Below are positions 6,035 to 11,390 of a stretch of DNA of 11,390 bases, one piece after another. Source of the stretch: an uncultured Rickettsiales bacterium (GTDB lineage Bacteria > Pseudomonadota > Alphaproteobacteria > Rickettsiales > Deianiraeaceae); contig CAMNMI010000021.1 in the NCBI GenBank assembly GCA_946544555.1, forward strand, positions 1 to 11,390, in the 5' to 3' direction. Below the pieces are notes generated by a model. The model had not been told where the DNA came from. It searched no databases and saw only the letters and a list, made by a program, of their open reading frames with translations. Positions within the stretch are counted from its first letter, which is position 1. Every line of letters begins with the position of its first letter. A program made the translations under genes and the position numbers.

Positions 6035-9000
6035 ATGTCGTTTTATCACTTGCGCACAAGGTCGGAGTATTCGCTTTTGACGAGCGCGATAAAGCTGGCT
6101 GATTTGGAGAATTACATCAAAGACAATGGCGTCAAGGCCATGTGCCTGATGGATGATATGTCGCTGTCGGCGGGGTTGCGGTGGTCAATGCATTTGGGCG
6201 ACATGAAGACAGTAAAGCCGCTGATTGGACTGAATGTTTTTGTCGGGAAGAGCATCTACACACTTGACAATTTATATCCACAGTTGGGACTGATTGCACA
6301 AAGTGAAAAGGGCTATTTAAACCTGCTAAAAATCCTGCAATGCGGGCACTTTAATCACGAGGAGAATGACTTCGCGCAGTTGTGGATTACCATGGATGAG
6401 CTCAAAAAATATACCGAAGACGTCATTTTGATGACTGGTGGCTACCGTGGAGTTGTTGGATATGAGTTTATCAACTTTGGGCAGAAAATGGCCACCGAAA
6501 CACTGGACGAGCTGCATCAGGCCTTTGGAAATAGGATGTATATTGAGCTCACGCGTCATGGGCGTGCAAAGGAAAAAGAGCTTGAAGATTTCCTGATTGA
6601 CTATGCATATAAGCAAAATATTCCGCTGGTGGCAACAAACGACCCGTGCTTTTTGAAGAAGGAAAACTTTGATGCGTTTGATACGCTTGCGTGCATTAGG
6701 GACAAACAATTCTTGACCGATCCAGTAAGAAAACGGTTGAATAGGGAGTATTATTTGAAGTCCGCCGAGGAGATGGAGGAGCTGTTTAGTGATATTCCAG
6801 AGGCCATTGAGAATACAGAACAGATTGTAAAACGGTGCAATTTCTTGGTGCATAAGCGCAAACCAACACTGCCACACTTTTGCAAAAGCCCAGAAGAAGA
6901 GGCCAAAATGATGGAGCAAATGGCGCATGATGGCATGGAAGTGCGCTTTCAGCAGATAAACTGGGACAAGGCGGTGCATAAAAAAGAGGACTACTGGGAG
7001 CGTTTGAAATACGAGATTGGCATCATTGAAAAAATGGGTTTCCCGGGATATTTCCTTATTGTCGCGGACTTCGTGCAGTGGTCAAAGCATAATGGTGTGG
7101 CGGTGGGCGCAGGACGTGGTTCTGGTGCTGGTTCGCTGGTGGCGTGGTGCTTGAAAATTACCGAAGTTGACCCGCTGGAATATGGCCTCTTTTTTGAGCG
7201 TTTTCTTAACCCAGAGCGTGTCTCCATGCCTGACTTTGATATAGATTTTTGCCAAGAGAATAGGTGGAAAACCATTGAATATGTGATGAATAAATATGGC
7301 AAAGAGAGCGTTTCGCGCATCATCACATACGGTAAAATGAAGGCCAAAATGGTATTGAAAGATGTTGGTCGCGCCATGCAAATATCATATACAGATACGA
7401 CTGAATTGGTGAAGTTGATACCATTTAATCCAGTGGAGCCAGTGACATTGAAGAAGGCGCTTGAAATGGTTCCACGTCTGCGGGAAGAGGTGGAGACAAA
7501 CCCTAAGATGAAAAAAACCATGGATATTGCCATCCAGCTGGAAGATTTGAATAGGAATACGTCCATGCATGCGGCGGGGGTTGTGATTGGTGATAAGCCG
7601 CTGATTGAAATTGGCCCTGTGTGTAGTGAGGAGGATGATGAAATAAACGTTGATGGAGATGATGATACCGATGAGACAAAAAGTCATCACAAGGAGGAGA
7701 AGGAAGCAAAAACTGGCTCAACCGCGCTTGATTGGTTTAACTCAAAGCCAGAGCATCGCATTGCGGTGTTTGGTTATGACATGAAGGACTGCGAGAAGAT
7801 TGGACTTGTAAAGTTTGACTTCTTGGGGCTACAAACGCTGACTGTTCTGTCAAAAGCATGTGAGATGATAAAGCGCAACACGGGCGTGGAAATTGATGTT
7901 GACAGATTGCCGACAGATGACAAAAAGACATTTGATTTGCTCCAAACAGGACATTTAAAGGGTGTGTTCCAGCTTGAAACTCCGTTGCCACGAAATGCAT
8001 TGAAGAGGATAAAAACGGACAAAATACTTGATATTGCGGCCATAACATCACTAAACAGGCCGGGGCCAATGGAGAACATGCCATCGTTTATTAGGCGTAA
8101 AATGGGTGAGGAAAAGTGTGATTATTTCCACCCAGTTTTGGAGCCAATATTGAAGGAGACATATGGAATTATTATCTATCAAGAGCAGGTGATGGAGGTT
8201 GCCAGAAAATTGGCGGGCTATTCATTGGGTGAGGCCGACTTGCTGCGCCGTGCCATGGGTAAGAAAATCAAGGAGGAGATGGATAAACAGTCAGCAATCT
8301 TCATTGAGCGCGCAGAAAAACAGGGGCTTGTCAACAGAGAAGAGGCCAGAAATATATTTGATGTCATCGCCAAGTTTGCTGGCTATGGTTTCAACAAAGC
8401 GCATGCCGTGAGCTATACAATCATTTCCTACCAGACAGCATATTTGAAGGCGCATTATCCAGTGGAATTCATGTGCGCGTTGATGAATTTGGATATTGCA
8501 AAAACGGACAAACTAAATGGCTTTGTCGGCGAATGTCAGAACCTTGGAATTGAAATCATCAGGCCAAACGTCAATACATCTGGGGCTTATTTTGAATGCC
8601 GCGACAAGAAAATAGAGTATGCACTGGGTGCAATCAAGGGCATGGGGGTTGTTTTTGCCGAAGAGATTGTGCGTATTCGTAATGAAGGTGGCAAATTTAT
8701 TGACTTGCAGGACTTCTTTACCCGCTGTGGAAGAGGACTAACAAACAAAGGGCTGTTTAGTAAAAAGACAATAGAAAGCTTGACAAAGTCAGGCAGTTTG
8801 AGCGACCTTGGCGTGAATATCAGAACAATTTTAGAGAACGAACAGGCGCTTGTGGAGGTAACGCAGGAATGGTCGCGTCGTGATAGGGAGAAAAATACTG
8901 CAACAGTCATGAATATGTTCGGGGACGACGACAGTGTGCCGCAGATACCAAAATTGAAGCAGTTTCCGGAGTATAGTATCAACGAGCTGTCAAAATTGGA

Positions 9001-9760
9001 GTTTGAAATCTTTGGGTTTTACCTCAAAACGCACCCGCTCAATCCGTATCGTAGCAAGTTGGAGGAGTATGATTTTCAGCTCGCGGCGGACGTGTTGGAG
9101 AGCACTTACGAGACAGAAACGCGCATGTTGATGTCTGGTGTGGTGACGAAAATTACGTATCGTTTCAAAAACAGGAAAAAGTTTGCGTTTGTCAATCTGC
9201 TTGACCTTGGAGGTATCTACGAAACGACAATTTTCAACGATGATTTGCTGAACGCGCACAGCGAAGATTTGAAGGAAGGCACAAAACTTGCACTTGAAGT
9301 TGAGGCTCGCACGAACGCTGAAACAGGCACCAGATTGCAGATAATGGAGATTTTCAACCTTGATGATTTCTTTGCGAAGTTTCCTAAAAAAGGTGATTTC
9401 AAATTCGGCACAAGAAAAAGAAAATTCATTTCTGGCGGGACATATCAACCAAGCGTAGCACCTAAAATAGAGGCCAAACCAGTTGTTGCGTCACCTGCAC
9501 CAATGCCACCTCGTGCACCTGCATTTCAACCTCAACAACCACGTAAAGTAGCTGCTCCGACAGTCAAAAAAATGTCCTACTCTGGCTTTTATGACATGCA
9601 AAATCATGTTGAAGATGATGGCGTGAAATACATCCAAATTGACAGCACAGAACAGTTAAAAAGCATCCAAGATGACATTACACAGGGCAAATATTCTGAC
9701 TGCAAAAAAGTCATTTTGAAGGTTGGTGACAGCGAGATTTTGGTGAAATCCGATAAATAA
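6035..9760 (+). CDS. dnaE: DNA polymerase III alpha subunit (replicative polymerase)
   Basis: This is the catalytic subunit of the replicative DNA polymerase (C family, DnaE1 type), 1241 residues; E. coli DnaE has 1160. The N-terminal PHP domain (about 1-270) starts HLRTRSEYS, where the metal-binding HxH position reads R7-T-R9, so PHP nuclease activity is not expected. The palm carries GAGRGSGAGSLVAW (358-371) and PDFDIDF with catalytic D402 and D404. The third Asp is D595 in GLVKFDFLG. Between them lies HAAGVVIG (512-519) and an acidic insert at about 529-575. Fingers motifs include LNRPGPM (673-679), IIIYQEQVMEVA (712-723) and FAGYGFNKAHAVSY (781-794). A beta-clamp-binding motif of QxxMF type appears as VMNMF (958-962). 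The OB domain is at about 1030-1110. A Pro/Ala-rich linker (1141-1175) joins a small C-terminal domain (about 1180-1241). No Shine-Dalgarno precedes ATG 6035. Composition is the most GC-rich in the window. Confidence 0.98.
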   Translation: MSFYHLRTRSEYSLLTSAIKLADLENYIKDNGVKAMCLMDDMSLSAGLRWSMHLGDMKTVKPLIGLNVFVGKSIYTLDNLYPQLGLIAQSEKGYLNLLKILQCGHFNHEENDFAQLWITMDELKKYTEDVILMTGGYRGVVGYEFINFGQKMATETLDELHQAFGNRMYIELTRHGRAKEKELEDFLIDYAYKQNIPLVATNDPCFLKKENFDAFDTLACIRDKQFLTDPVRKRLNREYYLKSAEEMEELFSDIPEAIENTEQIVKRCNFLVHKRKPTLPHFCKSPEEEAKMMEQMAHDGMEVRFQQINWDKAVHKKEDYWERLKYEIGIIEKMGFPGYFLIVADFVQWSKHNGVAVGAGRGSGAGSLVAWCLKITEVDPLEYGLFFERFLNPERVSMPDFDIDFCQENRWKTIEYVMNKYGKESVSRIITYGKMKAKMVLKDVGRAMQISYTDTTELVKLIPFNPVEPVTLKKALEMVPRLREEVETNPKMKKTMDIAIQLEDLNRNTSMHAAGVVIGDKPLIEIGPVCSEEDDEINVDGDDDTDETKSHHKEEKEAKTGSTALDWFNSKPEHRIAVFGYDMKDCEKIGLVKFDFLGLQTLTVLSKACEMIKRNTGVEIDVDRLPTDDKKTFDLLQTGHLKGVFQLETPLPRNALKRIKTDKILDIAAITSLNRPGPMENMPSFIRRKMGEEKCDYFHPVLEPILKETYGIIIYQEQVMEVARKLAGYSLGEADLLRRAMGKKIKEEMDKQSAIFIERAEKQGLVNREEARNIFDVIAKFAGYGFNKAHAVSYTIISYQTAYLKAHYPVEFMCALMNLDIAKTDKLNGFVGECQNLGIEIIRPNVNTSGAYFECRDKKIEYALGAIKGMGVVFAEEIVRIRNEGGKFIDLQDFFTRCGRGLTNKGLFSKKTIESLTKSGSLSDLGVNIRTILENEQALVEVTQEWSRRDREKNTATVMNMFGDDDSVPQIPKLKQFPEYSINELSKLEFEIFGFYLKTHPLNPYRSKLEEYDFQLAADVLESTYETETRMLMSGVVTKITYRFKNRKKFAFVNLLDLGGIYETTIFNDDLLNAHSEDLKEGTKLALEVEARTNAETGTRLQIMEIFNLDDFFAKFPKKGDFKFGTRKRKFISGGTYQPSVAPKIEAKPVVASPAPMPPRAPAFQPQQPRKVAAPTVKKMSYSGFYDMQNHVEDDGVKYIQIDSTEQLKSIQDDITQGKYSDCKKVILKVGDSEILVKSDK

Positions 9761-9800
9761 AAATACTTCCATGAACAAATTTTATATCCATCCTTGAACC

Positions 9801-10136
9801 ATGGACTGGCTCAAAAATATTTCTTATTCAATAATTTCAACAGTCATTTTAATCTTCGAAATTGCTGTTTATGTAATATATTCCCAACACAAAATTGCAA
9901 CTTTGCAACGGGAGAATTCTGATTTGCAAACATCAACCCAAGCATTACAGGAACAAAATAAAAATTTACAGGAACTAAATGAAAAAATTTTCTATAAAAA
10001 TGTTGTGCAAAAACGCAAAATAAAAGAAAAAAATGCAACTATTAAAATAACAGAAAATTATGAAAATTTAAAACAGATGAGTGAAATTATTAATTGCGAA
10101 TTTGCAAATATTAACAATTTTAAAAAATGTTTTTAA
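9801..10136 (+). CDS. Small single-TM coiled-coil protein, inner-membrane-spanin-like
   Basis: This 111-residue protein has a short cytoplasmic N-terminus, one hydrophobic helix (about 9-28) and a long Gln/Asn/Lys/Glu-rich coiled coil (about 30-95), with cysteines at 99 and 110 near the C-terminus. An N-terminal membrane anchor followed by a periplasmic coiled coil and cysteines near the end is the architecture of Rz-type i-spanins, which act with a small outer-membrane lipoprotein. It is also the architecture of FtsB/FtsL-like and many phage or conjugation proteins, so the name is a hypothesis. The next gene, a lipoprotein-like protein, starts 9 bases after its stop, as expected of a spanin pair. 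The start is ATG 9801, 40 bases after dnaE, with no clear promoter or Shine-Dalgarno, so read-through from dnaE is possible. It is very AT-rich. Confidence 0.7.
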   Translation: MDWLKNISYSIISTVILIFEIAVYVIYSQHKIATLQRENSDLQTSTQALQEQNKNLQELNEKIFYKNVVQKRKIKEKNATIKITENYENLKQMSEIINCEFANINNFKKCF

Positions 10137-10145
10137 GATATTTTT

Positions 10146-10478
10146 ATGAAAAAAGTTAAAATAAGATTGGTAAAACTAATTAATAAAGCATTTGTAATAT
10201 GCATTTTTGTTGCTTTGCTTCCATGTTGCACAAAACAAAAAGTTATGATTGAACGACCAAAATTACATGTTCCTGACTTAATATATGAGCAAGAAACTTT
10301 AAAGCTTTATGACATTAAATTTAAGATTGAAAATGATAAACTTATACTTGACGAAATTGAAACCAATAAACTTATGAAAAACATTAATACAGTGAGGGTT
10401 GCATACTTTAATACAGTTGATAATTATAAACTTGCAATCAAAAACTTTAACGATTTGAAAAAAATTGCATATGAATAA
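10146..10478 (+). CDS. Small lipoprotein-like protein, related to the next gene's product
   Basis: This 110-residue protein starts with a basic N-terminus (MKKVKIRLVK), followed by a hydrophobic stretch (about 15-26) ending LLPCC (C27, C28). It looks like a lipoprotein signal peptide, though Pro or Cys at -1 instead of Gly/Ala/Ser is atypical for a lipobox. The mature part starts TKQKVMIERPKLHVPDL and has no further membrane segment. Residues 59-91 align without gaps to residues 86-118 of the following gene's product (13 of 33 identical, including KIExDK.I.D and NI...R.AY), so the two are probably paralogues. Phage Rz1-like and related lysis proteins often carry a similar L..LR.AY...C..qv pattern near the C-terminus; this is recalled similarity, not a search result. 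The stop overlaps the next gene's ATG by 8 bases, indicating one transcript. Confidence 0.7.
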   Translation: MKKVKIRLVKLINKAFVICIFVALLPCCTKQKVMIERPKLHVPDLIYEQETLKLYDIKFKIENDKLILDEIETNKLMKNINTVRVAYFNTVDNYKLAIKNFNDLKKIAYE

Positions 10479-10875
10479 ATTTCGTTTTGTATTATATTTT
10501 TTACTATTTGTTCCGCAAATTTTTATATGTTATTTTTTATATCAATTTAAAGTTGATATAAATTTGATAAAATTATCCATAAAAGATAACAAGATTAAAA
10601 TTGTCTTGTTTAACAAATGTGAAAATAAACCAAACACTGTTTATTTACCACATCCGAAGACAGATATTTTAGAACCCGAGAGATGTGTGAGGCCGGGAGA
10701 GAAGTTAATTGCGGAGAAGTTTGAATACAAAATTGAAGGCGACAAGTTTATAATTGACAAGCCAAATTTGGCTATACTCGCCACAAATATTACACAGTTG
10801 AGAAACGCCTACGAAGAGCTCAAAATGTGCTATACAAATCAAGTTGATTATTATGTTGCGGTCGCGAATTTGTGA
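10471..10875 (+). CDS. Small membrane-anchored protein, paralogue of the preceding lipoprotein-like protein
   Basis: This 134-residue protein has an N-terminal hydrophobic segment (about 6-26, with C20 but no convincing lipobox), best read as an uncleaved anchor. It then has a Lys/Ile/Asn-rich region (30-50) and a segment with C50 and C72 (VYLPHPKTDILEPERC). The conserved block YKIEGDKFIID at 86-96 is shared with the preceding protein, followed by NITQLRNAYEELKMCYTNQVDYY (106-128) with C120. The LR.AYe....Cy..qv block resembles the C-termini of small phage lysis or spanin-type proteins. ATG 10471 is chosen; a TTG six bases earlier is in frame. The ATG overlaps the previous stop. The last 40% of the gene is somewhat less AT-rich than its start. 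Its TGA directly abuts the hisA stop on the other strand. Confidence 0.7.
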   Translation: MNKFRFVLYFLLFVPQIFICYFLYQFKVDINLIKLSIKDNKIKIVLFNKCENKPNTVYLPHPKTDILEPERCVRPGEKLIAEKFEYKIEGDKFIIDKPNLAILATNITQLRNAYEELKMCYTNQVDYYVAVANL

Positions 10876-10890
10876 TTACAAATTTGTAAT
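10875..10890. other. 16-base perfect palindrome at the convergent gene junction
   Basis: ATTACAAATTTGTAAT covers the end of the TGA of the third small gene and the last codons of hisA. As RNA it could form a six-pair stem with an AATT loop on either strand, too weak for a confident terminator call. It is the only candidate bidirectional stop signal between these convergent genes. Confidence 0.35.
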
Positions 10891-11390
10891 TTCTTCCAAC
10901 AAATTATTCTCATACATTGCCCTGCCGACAATGGCAAAATCAGCAACTTCTTGCAGTTTTTTTATGTCATCAATAGTGCTAATTCCGCCGCTTGCTTGAA
11001 TTTGAAAATGGGGAAATTTTGTTTTAATTTGTTGATATAAATCACAGTTTCCACCGCTTAAACAGCCATCTCGTTGAATATCGGTTATTAACAACTTTTG
11101 AGCAACGCCGTTATATTTTTCTAACAACTCAAAAATATTTTTACAATCACAAAACTCCTGCCAGCCATTGATTTTAGGGACATAAACACCATTTACATTT
11201 TCACAATCTATCGCCAAAACAATCTTTTCTGCACCAAATTTTTTGATAAATTCAATTGTTTTCTCAACATTTTTTACACATAAAGTTCCCAAAACAACCG
11301 CATTAACTTTAATTTGATTTAAGTAAAAATCTATCTTATCAACATCACGAAAACCACCACCAACTTGAATTTTTCCTTTAAATTTTTTTC
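10876..11390 (-). CDS. hisA: Phosphoribosylformimino-5-aminoimidazole carboxamide ribotide isomerase, C-terminal part (partial, runs off the right edge)
   Basis: HisA is the (beta/alpha)8-barrel isomerase of histidine biosynthesis that converts ProFAR to PRFAR. The frame is open from 11390 (two leftover bases) to TAA at 10876, giving 170 residues plus stop. Family blocks are present in order: KIQVGGGFRDVDKI (usual VGGGIRd), NAVVLGTLCVKN (usual vilGT.av.n), VLAIDCENVNGVYV (usual v.giDarngkV), GWQE, LLITDIQRDGCLSG (the catalytic Asp region TDi.rDG), ASGGIST and FAIVGRAMYEN (usual aivGkAly.g). The first catalytic Asp and the N-terminal strands lie outside the window. The distinction from the sister enzyme HisF rests on the GGGFRDVDKI and TDIQRDGCLSG blocks. 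It is convergent with the three-gene cassette and ends with no spacer. It is AT-rich compared with dnaE. Confidence 0.92.
   Translation of the reverse strand, partial: KKFKGKIQVGGGFRDVDKIDFYLNQIKVNAVVLGTLCVKNVEKTIEFIKKFGAEKIVLAIDCENVNGVYVPKINGWQEFCDCKNIFELLEKYNGVAQKLLITDIQRDGCLSGGNCDLYQQIKTKFPHFQIQASGGISTIDDIKKLQEVADFAIVGRAMYENNLLEEITNL

Noticed and set aside
6326..9448. Many long minus-strand reading frames opposite dnaE (up to 217 codons)
   Set aside because: All lie antisense to a fully conserved dnaE; their products are Cys/His/Phe-rich shadows with no domain pattern.

Overview
The window looks like a chromosomal segment of an AT-rich Gram-negative bacterium. I favour an uncultured or host-associated alphaproteobacterium. 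The evidence is a Kdo transferase and a phosphoethanolamine-transferase-like gene (both imply lipid A/LPS), a type-1 DnaE with alphaproteobacteria-like motifs, a tRNA-Thr without encoded CCA, and an almost complete lack of Shine-Dalgarno sequences. The lineage is inferred; nothing here is diagnostic to genus.

Layout, left to right. Positions 1-356 (minus) hold the N-terminal 118 codons of an EptA-like membrane enzyme that runs off the left edge. It diverges from a Lys/Asp/Glu/Asn-rich orphan gene (436-1203, plus) followed by kdtA/waaA (1231-2493, plus). A minus-strand block follows. In its own reading direction it runs tRNA-Thr(CGT) (4519-4447), an orphan gene with a Tyr/Gln/Asn-rich tail (4376-3639), a YdeI/OmpD-associated family gene (3576-3007) and a two-TM bacterial PH-domain protein (stop at 2480). 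The natural ATG of the PH-domain gene (2943) is out of frame at a short AG repeat. To the right, on the plus strand, are a 443-residue orphan (4656-5987), dnaE (6035-9760), and three small AT-rich genes (9801-10136, 10146-10478, 10471-10875) that look like an envelope or spanin-like cassette. The right edge holds the C-terminal part of hisA on the minus strand (10876-11390), with its stop codon abutting the stop of the last small gene.

The conserved genes (kdtA, ydeI-like, dnaE) are visibly richer in G+C than the orphan genes set singly between them. For example, 7081-7140 is about 60% G+C and 10141-10200 is 15%. This suggests a core backbone with accessory or fast-evolving genes inserted one at a time.

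The most interesting points are the three-gene cassette after dnaE, in which the second and third proteins are related and the first resembles an inner-membrane spanin; an acidic insertion of about 39 residues in the DnaE palm; a T13 tract inside a candidate promoter spacer; the AG-repeat frame disruption in the PH-domain gene; and promoters placed so close to start codons that several transcripts would be nearly leaderless.
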